From assembly GCA_948474755.1 (NCBI GenBank), contig CAOLHI010001044.1, positions 248,001 through 312,000 of the forward strand: 64,000 nt of DNA, in the 5' to 3' direction. The DNA is from Ctenosaura bakeri (Eukaryota > Chordata > Lepidosauria > Squamata > Iguanidae). Made by a program: the position numbers and the translations under genes. The notes beneath the pieces were generated by a model. The model ran no database searches and was not told the DNA's origin. It was given only the letters and a program-made list of their open reading frames with translations. Shown here piece after piece: positions 39,998 to 53,019 of this stretch; positions within the stretch are counted from its first letter, which is position 1, and each line of letters begins with the position of its first letter.

Positions 39998-41179
39998 ATT
40001 AAGAGAAAAAATCTCTTTCTGCCAGTCTTGGAATCATGGAAACAAACAGAATGGTTGGCACCAGTGACTGACTTTTTAGGAATGACTTGAAGAACTGTAT
40101 TAGCTTTTTCTTGTTCGTTGTTCCTAGAGAGAGGACAGAAGAAATAGCTGCAGTCAGTCACCTACCAAGTGCTTTTGGATGGTAGCTCCATACCTTACTG
40201 TTTTCCTTCAAAGTAATTTGAGGTTGCTTCCATTGGCAACAGTTGCTTTTGTCCAGTTAGCAAAGAATAGATGCTGCCAAAGCAAGTGAGGTATTTAATG
40301 AGAGGATGGGGCTGGATTCTTCTGTAGCAAACTTAACTTTTGTCCCTGCTCCCACCCTACATGTGGAGCAAGAGAAGGATTACTTGAAGTAATACATCTG
40401 TCTCATTCTTGTAATCTCTTGCTGATGCAAGGCACAATCTCTTCATTCATAATTTCACAAAAGGAAGAAAGTCATCTAAAAACTGACCACCTTAAGAGGT
40501 TAAGGTGTGATAAAATATCTTGCACTAAAATAAAGTAAATAATGGAACAAGAGAGAGACCGCAACAAATCAACCAAGTTTGAAATTAAATTAGGAAATAT
40601 AGACCTATGTAGTACTCTTGAGAAATATTGGGGAGAGGGCCCTTAAATAATTGTATTAGGGTTTTTTTTCCATTGGGGATCGAATTTTATGTTTATTCGG
40701 GGTCCCTAACATTTTTTTAATATGGAAGAAGTACCTGCACATCTCAGCTCCAAATTTGAATAGAACTGCAGTTCTTGGGAACAACTAGATATTTAAATAG
40801 TTTTCAATTGCAATTTTCCCCATCTCAATCAGTCATCCCATCCCATGTTATTTAAAATGTCACTGGAAATCTATTTTTCAAAAATCATGTAAGGGCTCAT
40901 CTAGAAAGGAAGAAAGTCCCTGGAAGTATCAAGACTTTCCAGTTCTTTTTGTTTTGATTTTACCTGCATATTCCCAGTCTTGCATCCAAACTCTTTCTTA
41001 AAATATCCTCCCCCTCTTTTGTGTCCTTCCTCCTCACCTTCCCATTGATCACATGGCACAAATGCAAAATTCCAGAAATTGATTGGTACCAGTTTCCACT
41101 GAGTCTTCTTTATCAGTCATTACACAGGAATTATCTTTGTTTACTGAAGGGGGGGCCATCTTAGCTAGTTCTGGGATAC
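39998..41179. other. Intergenic, no gene seen
   Basis: No supported exon, RNA gene or complete repeat was recognised in this AT-rich stretch. Confidence 0.4.
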
Positions 41180-41350
41180 TTATTGTTCTGTGCCTTCCAA
41201 CATACGGCAACCCTAAGGCAAACTTATCATGAGGTTTTCTGGGGCTGAGAGTGTGTGACACTCCCAAGGTCACCCAGTGGATCTCCATGGCTGAGCAGCA
41301 AAATCAAACCCTGGTCTCTAGGGTCATAGTCCAATGCTCACCGTGATACA
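41180..41350 (-). mobile_element. Sauria-type SINE
   Basis: Reverse copy with GGGGCTGAGAGTGTGTGAC, CAAGGTCACCCAGTGG and 'CTCTAGGGTCATAGTCC' in the same order as the 13421 copy. The tail side is shortened. Confidence 0.8.
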
Positions 41351-41654
41351 GACAACCTAGCAGAGAGACATTACATTTTGGATAATAATGGGTTAAGTTA
41401 AACTGATCTAGGAAGCAGGAATGAAAAGTCCTTGATAATGCTGAGATTTCACAGGAAATACTTCTGGATGAACAGAACACTGTGTGGATCTTCAAAATAA
41501 AAATGATTTGTAAAGGGACAAAACCTGGGACTTCCAAAAGTTTTCTTCTCATTTGGAGAGGCTCTTAGTTTCTTTAAGATCCTCTCCTTGCCTCCTGCCA
41601 TAGCAATGCCAGTAGTGTAAAAATAAAGGATTAAATACAGGAATACCTCAGTTA

Positions 41655-41868
41655 GAGAGCCAGTGTGTTGTGAGAGCCAGTGTGAGGTAGTGGTTTGAAC
41701 ATTGGTCTATGATGCTGGAGACTAGGGTTCAATTCCTCACTCAGCCATGGAAACCTACTGGGTGACCTTGGATGTGTCACACACTCTCAGCCCCAGAAAG
41801 CCCCATGATAGATTTGCCTTAGGATATCTATAAGTTGGAAACAACTTGAAGGCACAACGCAACAATTA
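41655..41868 (+). mobile_element. Sauria-type SINE
   Basis: Head GTGGTTTGAACATTGG and box-B-like GGTTCAATTCCTC, then 'CCACTCTCAGCCCCAG'-like middle, ending AACAACTTGAAGGCACAACG. A complete forward copy. Confidence 0.85.
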
Positions 41869-42600
41869 ACAAAGTAGGGGTGTTCCTGGGCATACTTCTG
41901 TAACAGTAAATTTGGTACCAGAGGCGGGAATAACATGGAAAGAATATGGATAGATTCCTACACCACAAAAAAGAAGAGTAGTTCAACATATTTTAGCAAA
42001 GTTTTTAGTTCAGAACTAACAATATGCTCATAGGAAACCAACAACCAGGTTAGGTAAACCTTGCATAAGTAAACAAAAACATTTTGTGGAGACCAGTTGA
42101 AGGCTTCTTCCAAAATGCATGCCTCTGCTTTTCTTATGATTTCCATTTCATTGGCCAAACTTACAGATCTATCCTTTTTGACCACGCTTGGGTGGTTATT
42201 TGGTCTCCTCTGTTTTGTTGTTCCCATACACTCAGCAAGGGATTCTAGAGGCAGCTGTTGTTTACCTTGCCTGTTGTAAGCATGCACACATGGATACAGT
42301 AGGATCAGATACAGAAACATCCCCTTCTTTTCCAGCTCAACATTTGTTGCGTTGTTTCTTGCAGACACACTGCCACAACCTGACACCAAAAGTTGGTGTT
42401 TCTCAATCCTTCCTTCACCATCCTACCACTGCTAGTGCTGCTACAAAACTGCCAGCTAGCACAGAAGACAAAGAAGAAAAACAGGGATTAACTGGCTGTA
42501 AAAATACTTTGTAAAAAACAGTTTCTTCATCAAAGGCTTTGTTAACTGAGGCACACCTGTACTTCTTTATCCTATATTGCTTCTCCAATTACACATACAC
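41869..42600. other. Intergenic, no gene seen
   Basis: Open frames of up to 143 codons occur on both strands (for example 41958-42389 minus), but overlap each other and show no recognisable domain. I do not call a gene. Confidence 0.35.
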
Positions 42601-42622
42601 AGAGAGAGAGAGAGAGAGAGAG
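42601..42622 (+). repeat. (AG)n microsatellite
   Basis: Uninterrupted dinucleotide repeat of about 22 bases. Confidence 0.95.
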
Positions 42623-42767
42623 TCACAGTCCAATTCTGCTGTGGGATGGTGCAGAACTTCCTCTCCACCCACAGAAATAGGCAAGGGACTGGAGGTGGGG
42701 AATCACATCAGCTCTCACAAATCTTTTATTTGCTGGAAGGAAAATATCAGTGGAATATGCTGTCTCA

Positions 42768-42918
42768 GAGTGTGGTAGAGTCACCTTTGGTGGTTTTTAA
42801 ATAGAGACTGGATGGCCATTTGCTGGGAGTGCTCTGAGTGTGTGTTCCTGCATGGCAGGGGGTTGGACTTGATGGCTGTTGTGGTCTCTTCCAACTCTGT
42901 GATTCTATGATTCTATGT
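42768..42918 (+). mobile_element. CR1 LINE 3' end
   Basis: Contains GACTGGATGGCCATTTGCTG, GGGGGTTGGACTTGATGGC and a terminal CTGTGATTCTATGATTCTAT run, the classic short tandem 3' end of CR1 in the forward direction. Confidence 0.9.
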
Positions 42919-43989
42919 CCATTACCAATGCTGTTATCTCACCACTGCTCTGAAATCACTCCAGCAATACAAAGACATGCCTAGGATGGCTATTGCTATT
43001 GCTGCAACCTACCCTAAGAATGAGGTTAAAATATATCAGCTCTTTCCTCTCTTCCTCTCTCCACAAAATAACTGTCTGCTCTACTGGGAAATGGCTGTTC
43101 TTCAAGTGTGAGTTTTCTGTCCACTGTTATCCTTGTATAGTTTTTTCCACCTTAGAGTTGTTTTTCTGCTGCTTTTCTGAAGGCGTCATCTTAATATCCC
43201 AACACCTGCTAACTGCAGGGTTCTTGCACCTTCCCCTGAAATTTCTGCTTACCATCACTGTTGAGGCCATGTGGCTATTTTCCCTTTAGATATTTTCCTT
43301 ATTCAACAGCCTAGGGACAAACCTTGGAATAATGCCAAACCACAACTTCTTGAAATTGCTCTGGCTTCAAGACATTGCAATATATTAAGTGTTGCCATGA
43401 CTGCACTGGGGAAGCAACTAGTTTCCTGTGCCAAAAATATACCTATGTTTCATATGTATTCCCAGAAGAGAGTACGGAGAATCTCCTTGATATTTAGGGA
43501 AAGGGCTTGCAAGCTATGATGTTTTAACATCTTTGGCCAGATCTAGCCTTACCATCAGGCAACTCAGCTTGGATATCATGAATGGTCAGGAAATGGCCAT
43601 TTAATGTGTTAGTGTTGCATTTTTACTACCAATGGGAGGGAGAGGTGCTAGTGTGGTTATGTGCTTTGAAAGCCAAAACACCTTGTGTGGTCTTGGGTCC
43701 CAATGCGTCTTGACTTGATTGGAAGAAGGTTGCCGTTCTCTTCTTGCCCTTCGGCTTTGGTCAGTTTGTCCAGTCTTTGGCCAGTTCTCATTCTAGATTG
43801 ATTTGTCTCAATTTTTTCTGAAATCCAGCTTGTCTGCAGGAGTTAACAGAATTCCTTCACCCCCCAAAAAACCCACACACATGCATTCATACACAGATAC
43901 ACTGTGGATTTCTTCCACATGTATATACTCCTCTTTAGCATCTGCCCCATTGCTAGCATATGTGAAAAGGACTGGGTAATAAGATTGGG

Positions 43990-44162
43990 AGAGCCAGCAT
44001 TGTGTAGTGATTTGAGCATTGGACTATGACTCTGGAGATCAGGGTTTGGCCACGGAAACCCACTGGGTGACCTTGGGTGCATCACACACTCTCAGCCCCA
44101 AACTCCCATGATAAGTTCACCTTAGAATCTCCATAAGTCGGAAACAATTAGAAGACACACCA
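43990..44162 (+). mobile_element. Sauria-type SINE
   Basis: Forward copy with GAGCATTGGACTATGACTC, CCACTGGGTGACCTTGGG, CACTCTCAGCCCC and a tail AAGTCGGAAACAATTAGAAG. Confidence 0.85.
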
Positions 44163-44550
44163 GAAGGAGGAGTAGGAGGAAGAGGAGGAGGAGAAGGACC
44201 AAAGATCAGTAGGAATGATTTAGGACTTGGGTAATAAATGATACATGCATTTGGGGCTTCTGAAACCAGTTGCATCATGCTAGAGAAAAGACAGCTGAGA
44301 TGGCTATAAGGATGTATACTTGAAAAACATCCATGCACCTCTAACGTCCCAATAAAGGAAATGAGAAAGGTGTATCCTTTTCGAGATCCAGCTGGTTGGT
44401 ATAACAATGGGTTTAAAAGGGGTCATTCCAGATCTTATCACTGCTCCATCATTTCACTCCTAATTTATGTTGCTCTTCTCATATAATGACCACAACAGGA
44501 AGATCAGAGAGATCACTCTGTGATCTTCCTATGCATCAGAAAGTGAGGAG
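44163..44550. other. Intergenic, GGA-rich start
   Basis: Begins with an irregular AGG/GGA tract (44163-44200) just after the SINE tail. No gene recognised. Confidence 0.4.
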
Positions 44551-44551
44551 T

Positions 44552-44640
44552 CTGTGGCCCTGTAGATGTTGTTGTACTACAGCCTACATCAGCACCAGCC
44601 ACTGTGATTTGTGTGAGTGATGATGGGAGTTTTTATCCAA
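44552..44640. mobile_element. Small palindromic MITE (P3)
   Basis: GTAGATGTTGTTGTACTACA at the left and GGGAGTTTTTATCCAACAAC at the right, resembling the 22128 and 23188 copies. Confidence 0.45.
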
Positions 44641-44972
44641 CAACACTATGATATACAGCAAGAGTTTATAATAAACTGCAAAGCCCATTCCCAGAGAACA
44701 GTAATATTTATTGGTGTTTCTTTTTAGCAGTGAGGGAGTAGAATGAATTACCTCATGTGAGGAGGGGGGAACCAACAGAAAACATTAATTTATTTAGATT
44801 TTTTTTACTGTACTCTGCTGTACTATATCCTCATTTCCTTTTATCCAGCTGTCTGCAGAAGATTATATTAAGAGCAAATATCTTTTCTGAGACCACCCAG
44901 TAAGTCTGTAAGCTTTATGGCTTGATGAGCATTAGAGACTTCCCCCTTAACCCATAAGACAATCTAAACAAT

Positions 44973-45030
44973 TAGTGCTTTGTTATAAAAGTGACAATAT
45001 ATAGTGCTTTGTTATAAAAGTGACAATATA
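44973..45030 (+). repeat. 29-base tandem duplication
   Basis: The unit starting TAGTGCTTTGTTATAAAAG is present twice in direct succession without a mismatch. Confidence 0.95.
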
Positions 45031-45316
45031 ATTGTAATTTTCCAAGGGAGTGGAAAAATCACACCCTCAAGAAATGTATGAACTAACTGCAGGTTAGGAA
45101 ATCTGAATAAACAAAGAAAATATTTCTATTCCTACTAAGTATGTTATTATTTGCTACCTTCACCATTCTAAACCCAAGCTTGTCCTGTCTCTTGGTTAAT
45201 CACCATATCCATACATCCATTGTTACTTTATATTATTATTTTTAAGCTGTGACTGTGTGTTGATAATTACCACTCCTGTTGAATAGGGGGATGTATTGTT
45301 TCCTTTGTTGCTGCCA

Positions 45317-45327
45317 TCTCTCTCTCT

Positions 45328-45380
<53 letters not shown>
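45317..45380 (+). repeat. (TC)n(AC)n microsatellite
   Basis: TC repeat with one small break, followed directly by AC repeat. Confidence 0.97.
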
Positions 45381-45381
<1 letters not shown>

Positions 45382-46168
45382 ATTTTTCAGCTCAAACACG
45401 TACATCTTCTTTTCAAATTCTGTTAATGTTCTTTTTCTCTTATTTTCAGCCTGACATTTCTTTGAGCCAAACCAAAGGTCTATCATACTGCCCAGCCCAG
45501 CGAATTAATTAACATGTACTTTCCCAGAACAATTCATTTTGTAACAAACCTCTACCAAAACTAGTGAAAAGAAACTAGACTCTTTGAGCTTTTGCTATGA
45601 TCTTCTATCAAACTGACATGTTAAGGAAAATATGCCTTCCCCCAAATTAACCTGTCTTCCCTCCCACGATGTTAACTTCTTAGACACAAATGCCCCAGCA
45701 ATTGAACCTGCAGGTAAATTATGTTTACCTTCCAGCAACCAAATAAAGCAACTTAAAGCAAGGTGAAGAAAAATACAATAATGATAAACAGACATCTTTC
45801 ATCATTTTACCAGAACATCTAGTCTGACCTCTAATTAAACCCCTTATCTGAAATATATTACTTAGTTAGAGACATCAGTTTCTCCTGATTTTAATTTGAC
45901 TCAGAAGAATGATACCCTGTTCGTCTAAAAGATCCGGAACAAGCCTGGCTCATTTCCAAACTAAGGTGAAATTAGACTGAATCTAATACCTCTCATTTTT
46001 GATAATCCAAGCCACCTAATTCACCTTCTCCATTATTTTCATTCTTCCTTCCTCCCACCACAATACAGTCCTCCCACTTCACATTAGTCTTGTAATATTT
46101 GGAAAATAGCAGGATGGAAGGAGAGATAGAGGTTTAACCCTCCATAGCTGCCATTTGGCTATCCAACA
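45381..46168. other. Intergenic, no gene seen
   Basis: No supported coding region, RNA gene or repeat recognised. Confidence 0.4.
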
Positions 46169-46169
46169 T

Positions 46170-46378
46170 GAGTGTGCCTTGAGGTTCCTTGTTGACTTAT
46201 GGCAATCCCATGAATTTCATAAGGTTTTCTTAGGCAAGGAACAAGTGGTTTTTCAAGTTCCTTCCTCCGAAATATAGCCTACAGCACCTGGTATTCCTTG
46301 GTGGTCTCCCATCAAGTACTAACCAGAGCTGATCCTGCTTAGCTTCCAAGATCAGGTGGGATCTGGTGCCTTTAGGCA
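46170..46378 (-). mobile_element. 5S-rRNA-derived SINE
   Basis: The reverse strand shows the 5S-like order. On the + strand, GGTCTCCCATCAAGTACTAA and CTGCTTAGCTTCCAAGATCA mark the head, and TGCCTTGAGGTTCCTTGTTG the tail. Confidence 0.85.
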
Positions 46379-47119
46379 TGAATAACATCTGGGAAATGTG
46401 CTTTCAACAAGAGCAATTGTAATGATCATAACAAATAAAAGAAAGCAGTCACATTTCCCAGGGTCTACTTGCAATGGACACATGGCTTAGCAGTACACCA
46501 GGTCCAAAAGGGAGAGTGAGCTCTCTCTTTTCTTCCTCTTTGTTGGGTATAGGTATATGAGGTAAAAAGGAGAGGAGTTTTGTGGATCCATTATTAGATG
46601 CAGAGCTTGCAAGGTTACTTTTTTTAAAAAAAATATGTGACTCATTTAAAAAATGCAAAATAAATGGCTGTGATGCGCTCGGAAGAAAATGTTAGTAATT
46701 TCTAGCATTCCAGGCTGTGGTGTTCCTTCCCAGTTTCCTCCCATATTGAAAGCCCAGAAATATGGGTCTCAGTGACCTTTTTGCAATTAAAATTGTTTCC
46801 AGAAAAAGTTACATTCTGGAATGTTCATTTGCATAACTTACTGAGTGAGCAAAGTGAATCCTAGCCAATATCCCTTTTAAATTTGTCAGAATCATGCTGT
46901 GTCAAAAACACCTATGAATAATTCAGTATTGTATACCTATCACTGGAAACAACGGTTTAAAAATACAATAGAACATTTTCTGGGTCTTCACATAAATATC
47001 TTTTCTTAACATATTTTCATCGCCACATTTTTAAACTTTTATATTTCAATGGAAATATTCCAGCATCATACCCATAAAGGCTTATGCTGCACAGGTTTAT
47101 TTTACATTTAAGTGGTGGA
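46379..47119. other. Intergenic, no gene seen
   Basis: AT-rich DNA with no supported exon or complete repeat. Confidence 0.4.
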
Positions 47120-47129
47120 GAACACGTAG

Positions 47130-47405
47130 CCGTCTAGATGTTGTTGAATGTTTACACTCACCATAGCCAATGAGAAGGAATCAGTCACATAGGGATGGGG
47201 AGGCAGGGAGGGTAGTTTGACCTAGGCAGCAAAGTTTTTGGGGCATCCTGGCCCATGGCCACGCCCCCACATACTGCAGCTACGCCCCCACACCTCCTGA
47301 CCGTGCCTCTCGCACCGTAGCCCCCCCTCCCCACACTCCAAGCTCTGCCACTGGAAGGAATTATATGAGAATTGCAGTCCGATGTCTAGGGGGCCACACA
47401 TCTAC
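47130..47405. mobile_element. P3-like MITE disrupted by C-rich DNA
   Basis: Left tip TCTAGATGTTGTTGAATG and right tip GAGAATTGCAGTCCGATG resemble the P3 ends. They are separated by a block with repeated 'CCACGCCCCCACA'-like units (about 47255-47330). The arrangement is only suggestive. Confidence 0.4.
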
Positions 47406-48424
47406 CAAAATTGACCTAAGACATGCTAAAAAAAAAGATGGCTTGCTTTTTGAAAGGTTTCATTTAAGGAAAAACAAATTTCATTGATGATGTGACATTT
47501 TTATCATATGACATCTATTAATGTATTTGGCAATGAAGCCTGTGGCTTGTGCAGTATTATGAGAGGAGAGACTAGGAGGCTGTGGGCTGGGACTCCCCCC
47601 ACCCACCCCTATATTTTAAAAACCCTGGTGATTTGCCCAAGCTTGCTCTTGTGTCCTTTATATGTGTGTGGATAGCTCCATTTCAGCTATGGAAGGAATC
47701 ATACTTGGAGAACAATTGTATATAGTGTATAGCACACTATTAGTATAAGCACTGCTGAGATCCAGGCTATTGTGCAATGCTGCACCCATGTATGAGACCT
47801 AATGCTAGTCTGGGTCATGTGGTGTCTCCAAACATTTCCACCTACAGAAGCCCATTGGAGTATGAGTTTAGTCTTAATTAGAGATGGAACAATATCCTTT
47901 ACTGCCCTTGAAGACAGCAAACCAGCTTAAAGTATGCAAGGGAAGTTACCTGGAATATGAAACTCTGTCATTCAGTGGAAGAGAAAAGCCAGTTCCTAAA
48001 CATGAGTCTTCATATACTGTTGGTATTACAAATTCCAAAGCCACAGCTAGGGTCTTCTGGGAGTTCCAATTTGGGAAACTTCTTCAGTTCTAGCTCTGTG
48101 CATACTGCTTTTTTGTGGGCACAGGTACCTTTACAAATGACACATATAGCCATGATACAGTGTTTTAACACTAGCAAGAACTAGCTGCCCTCAGATCCAG
48201 TTCTTTGAATGTACAGTTACTGTATACAGGAACCCAGCTATCTTTGAAACAAGGGAGTAGTTTAAAGGGCTACATCTTAAACTGCATTTGATCCTTTTAT
48301 CCACAAAAAGGCAATTTAACATGGATCAAATGTAGATTGTTGCCCAAAGCACACCGCAATAATCCTTAAAAAGGAGGAAGGGAGAGTGAAGGGGGAAAAA
48401 AGAATTTAGTAGCACATTTAAGAC
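47406..48424. other. Intergenic, no gene seen
   Basis: No gene or complete repeat recognised. Confidence 0.4.
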
Positions 48425-48427
48425 TAA

Positions 48428-48628
48428 GGGCCTTTCTGCACTACATTGTTATAGTGCTATTATTCCACTTTCAACATCCTGTGGAACTCTAGGGTCTGTA
48501 GTTTACCGAGCCAAAATGTTCTCTGGCTAAGAATTCAAAATGCCCCTCTCTGAACTGTAAACCTCAGAATTCCTTAGGATGTTGAAAGTAGAATAACAGC
48601 CCTATTACAATATAGGGCAGAAGAGCCC
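48428..48628. mobile_element. Palindromic MITE family P1 with TAA duplication
   Basis: Begins GGGCCTTTCTGCAC and ends GGGCAGAAGAGCCC, flanked by TAA on both sides (48425-48427 and 48629-48631). 201 bases. Confidence 0.85.
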
Positions 48629-49171
48629 TAATTGGTTTTTATTTTAACATGAGCTTTTGTGGCTATTAATCTACTTCTGTATATGCCCTACAGAGTGATA
48701 TTAAAGTTTCAGTTTATAAAGTATATTTTTACAGTTGTGGGAGAGGGATGGATTGGAAAAGGATCCAGGAAGATGCAAATCATGTTTCTTTCAGCTCTTT
48801 ACAGTGGTCAGGCTGATGCGGGAAAATAATAAATCTGCTTACCAAAAGTTAGTTTCCTTTGGTACAAATCTCTCTCTGAGAAGATTCCTTTTCTTATATG
48901 TGCAGTAGTGAGGGCTCTTGTATTGACCCTATTAATGTCTGCTTACAGAAATAAAGCCCATTGAGGATACCTAAGGTATCCTCCTAGGTAAATGTGTATG
49001 AGATTAAACCCAAGTGGAAACTAATGTCATTTATGGATTTAGCAGCCAAATCCAAGCCAAATCAAGAAGATAACACCAAAGGCATTTATGTTTGTTACAG
49101 ATAGAATCTGGACAAGATGCCTTTTCTGCCTCAGAGATGGCAACAAATATATGAATATTCTGCACCCCCCC

Positions 49172-49237
<66 letters not shown>
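49172..49237 (+). repeat. (AAT)22 microsatellite
   Basis: Uninterrupted trinucleotide repeat, 66 bases. Confidence 0.97.
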
Positions 49238-49239
<2 letters not shown>

Positions 49240-49589
49240 AAGACCAGCTATATTCTAGTCACTAATAAACTTTCAGCTGGGGTTGGATAGCTTTAACACC
49301 AAGTGAACTGTGAAATTTGGAACACAAGTCCACCAACAATGAGATACAGCTCTTTGGTCATTTCTGGACAATCACCTTTGATAAACCACCAAAAATCCTT
49401 TTAGAGATAAAAGATGGTTGTGGCTATCTCATGCATATGATACAGAGTTACAATACTGAGAGGGATAGAAAGAATATTTGAAAATGGTTGAAAAATTGGT
49501 TGCTGGAATTTCAGGGAATCCTCACAATGATCTTCACAGGGCAGGATTTCTCTGGATGAGAAATGCACCTGAGGTTTTTTGAGGGAAAA

Positions 49590-49872
49590 ATATTACCTGC
49601 TCAGAAAACATATTTCCCACATATAAAACAACATCTTGTGTTGTGCAGGTAATAACATTTTCACAATGTCATTTTCTGTGTAGGGAACTTGTTTGCTGTG
49701 CAGAAAATGCTACTTTCTGAGTGAAAAAAGGTGCAATTTTTTACACAAAAGAAGTCGTGAACTGCAACAGTCTTCAAAAATTGTGCAGTTTTCAATTCCT
49801 TTCTTGCACTGAGGAGAAAAATGGTAAAACTGTCCACTCCTTCCTGCAAGAATGAAATTTGTGAAGGTTTAA
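49590..49872 (+). repeat. Dispersed repeat Q, copy 1
   Basis: Shares ordered blocks with 53020-53282: a 'GAAAATGCT..TTTCTG' block, 'ACA.AAGAAGT.C', 'TTCAAAAATTGTG' and a closing 'TTCCT.CA.GA.TAAAATT'-like block. I do not recognise the family. Confidence 0.55.
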
Positions 49873-50267
49873 AGAGCAGTATCTGGTAGCACACATTTGA
49901 TCACCTAAGTATTCAATTCTAATAAATGTCATGACTGAGATGCCAGAAATTCCTCCCTGCAGGACAGCTACCTTGCTATAATAGGGCAAAAAGAATGGTG
50001 TCTAGGTTAAACTTCATAAGCAATTTTTCTTTTAATACCCAAAACTCCCCACCCCTATCAGTAGCCAAGCTATCTGTGTCAATTGTTGGCAGGCAAAAAG
50101 TCTGCTGGACTTGAGTAAATAACGACAGCACATGCTTGACTTTGATTTGCCCAAGAGCCTAACAGGTCATAGGTGTGGATTTGCAGACATCTTAAATTTG
50201 TGGGGAAAAGATATCTTGGAGCAAGCTGAATTATTATCAACACTGCAATTCTTGACATGTCAACTGA

Positions 50268-50720
50268 GGCCATTTCCACATGAGGCTTTTAACATGGGGC
50301 AGAGCGTCCTCCAGGGAGGATGTCTGCAACTGGGAGTGGACTGGGTCAGACCTACTTAACGTAGATCCACACCCCAGCCCACTCTGGAACAACCCCAAGT
50401 GGTCATCCAGCGTGCTTTTGAAAGACTGCTAAAAACAGGTCTTTCAAAAGCACGGAGTGTGCCACTGCGAGCCTGCTCCCATATGCAGATTCACAGGCTC
50501 ACATTGGTGCGAGCCTGTGATCTGCTGGGGGCGGGCTTTAGGCCGGCAAGCTTCAGCGGTTGGTCGAGAATTTTTGTCCCTGGAGCGGCATTTTTGTCCC
50601 TGGAGCAGTGTGGAGTGGCAGCCACGAACTGCTCCAGAGAAACGTAGGCCAGACTGGGGAGCCAAAAAGTCCGGTGAGTAGCATCACAGGGCGATTCCCT
50701 TGCTCCATGCGGAAATGGCC
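50268..50720. mobile_element. MITE family P2, GC-rich interior
   Basis: Begins GGCCATTTCCACATGAGG and ends CATGCGGAAATGGCC, tips shared with family P1. The interior differs and carries GCGGGCTTTAGGCCGGCAAG and a 'TTTTTGTCCCTGGAGC' block repeated twice. It is about 453 bases. A reverse relative lies at 59289-59731. Confidence 0.75.
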
Positions 50721-53019
50721 TAAGATTTTGCATCATCAGTGTAACTACAACAACAAAGCTTGACATTCTCCACCCCCCACCCAATCACTACTTTTGCAGT
50801 TTGGTAGCATTCTGACCCAAGTGTTTCTGAGGTGCTGCAGATCAGGGCCCCGGGGAATGATGTCTGCCGACCAATTCTGGTCATGGGGAAAGACTGGAAA
50901 GACTTCTCTGCTTCTCTCAAACTGCTTCTTTCAAAGTGCCCTGAGATTGGGTGAGTGCTGCAAGCATCATTCCCCAGTACTCTCATCTTCAGCACCTCAG
51001 AGGGCTAGCAGGCTGCAAAGGTAAGTTTAGGGGTCATGTCTGCTTGTTCACAACTATAAACATAAATTCACAGCAGTTACAAGACCATAAATCCAGTTTG
51101 TGGTCTCTGAAGGATGGCAACCATCTTCTTCAAAAGAAGCCCCCTGGAGTTCAGGGAAACCTACTCCCAGCTTTGTACAGGCCTGCACCCTAAACAGCTA
51201 AATATTTACAAATATTATCTAAAAGTCAATTTTATTTTCTCTTTCTCTTGCCCTCTTTGTTTCTTCTCTCTTTCTCTTCTCTTCATTGTTTGGATTGGTC
51301 TGGTTTATATCATGCAATAATATTGTGGCAAAGAAGAAGAGAGAGATAAACCACTGACTGCATGCTGCACTGACGAGAGTTGGGTTTGTTTGTTTTGTAT
51401 TTTTACAAAGGCAGTCCTATTTCTTGGACACTGATGAGGCCACCCACCTAACTCACCCTCCTGACCATGAGAAAGACTCACAAAAATAGTGGCCAAGATT
51501 CACTGAGGCAGTTATGAACGTACAAGCATCCATGGCTGGTTCATACTCATGATCCCTACGTATTCCCTGGTTTAGGAAATACACAGGGACTGTAAAAATC
51601 CCCCAATCCCCACCTAATGGGCAGCAAGCACTGCAATCAACAGGGGTCTGTTTTCCTGTCAGTGGGGAAGTAGCTGACTGATGCTCCCATTCTCTCTCAC
51701 CTGAGTGACCTCTGGTGCAAGGGGGCATTATAACAGGGACCCTGCTTCTGGGTGTTATAGTGGAGGTCACTGACAGGAGAGTGTGGGAATGTTAGCTGCT
51801 TCCCAATCAGCTGATCGCCAGACCCCATCAATCACAGAACATACCCCCCCATCAATTGCAGTGACTGCTGCTGGGTAAAGAATGCTTTGGTCAGAGAAGC
51901 AGCTGGGGGAGGGTATTCACATTCACATTTCCACCCCCAAGTGTGGGCATAAACTGGCTCCCTCAAGTTGCATTGTAATATAAATGGGAGGCATTTCCAA
52001 CAGCCAATCAGGGTCTGTTTTCAATGCTTTTTTCTGGAATCAGCCATCGTCATTTGATGTCTGGCTAGTCTTCTCCATTCCCACATTGGAGAGAGCAAAC
52101 CAGGAGCAAAGGTGCAGATTTCAGATGCTCAGAACAAGCTACCCAGGCTTATTCATGAATTATTTTGTTGCTTTTACATGGGAGTAGACACACATAAGTT
52201 GGATCCTATCTTGTGCTGCTTCTAACTGCTATTGGCCATGTAAAGGGTTGGTGAAGATGCTTGTGCAAAGATGCGTATTTTGCATACAGATGAAACTTGC
52301 TGGTGTTTTTCAAAAGCTGCCTTTTTTCAATGTAGTTCCAACTTGTTTGATTACCTGCTTTGAGTGCTCCTGTTTGCAGAGTATAACTATTAGACTCACC
52401 CCCTTCTTGTGTGGCTGTGTGGATTCTAACCCTTCCCTCTTTTTGCATTCATAATATTAAAGTCACTAGATTCTATGTGGCACTGGAGTTGTTGCTAGAA
52501 CAGTAAGTCCATAGGAGTTCTTTTGTGCAACCGTATGGATTTCCTCCATTTGTTTTGCACTCATAATCATGTACCTCAGTGGTGGCTTCTCATGAATCAA
52601 AGGACTTTTCTACCTCTGGTGTTCACACCAACCATCCCAGCAGACCTAATGGATACCAGTAATTGCTGTAGTTTTTTTTTTTTTTAAAAGAAAGTACTTG
52701 TAAGAAATACTTGTTTTAAAATATATCATTATGAGTACTGGCTGTGTCCTCATTTCTTCGCAGGCCTTTTCTCCTGCTTCTATTTTGTGAAGACAGAAGA
52801 TTCAATCATACTTTCATGCAATGTACGTAAACCGCAGAACAATCGTACATTATTGATCTGAGTGTAATTTTCCCATCTCAGACAGGTCTCAGGACAGTCA
52901 AACACATTCCCATACGCACCACAGGTTCTCTGTTAGTGGAATGCCTTTCTGGTAGGGATGGAAACAATATTCAAAATCTTTGAAAAATAGCCAAAAGACA
53001 TATATTTCAAGTGTGGGAA
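50721..53019. other. Intergenic, no gene seen
   Basis: Contains several open frames of up to about 105 codons on both strands without recognisable domains. A T run lies at 52673-52684. No gene called. Confidence 0.4.

Noticed and set aside
41680..41760. A tRNA gene at the SINE head
   Set aside because: Only box-like remnants remain and no cloverleaf can be drawn; it is part of a SINE.
41958..42389. 143-codon minus-strand frame
   Set aside because: It overlaps other frames, has no recognisable domain, and no splice-linked partner was seen.
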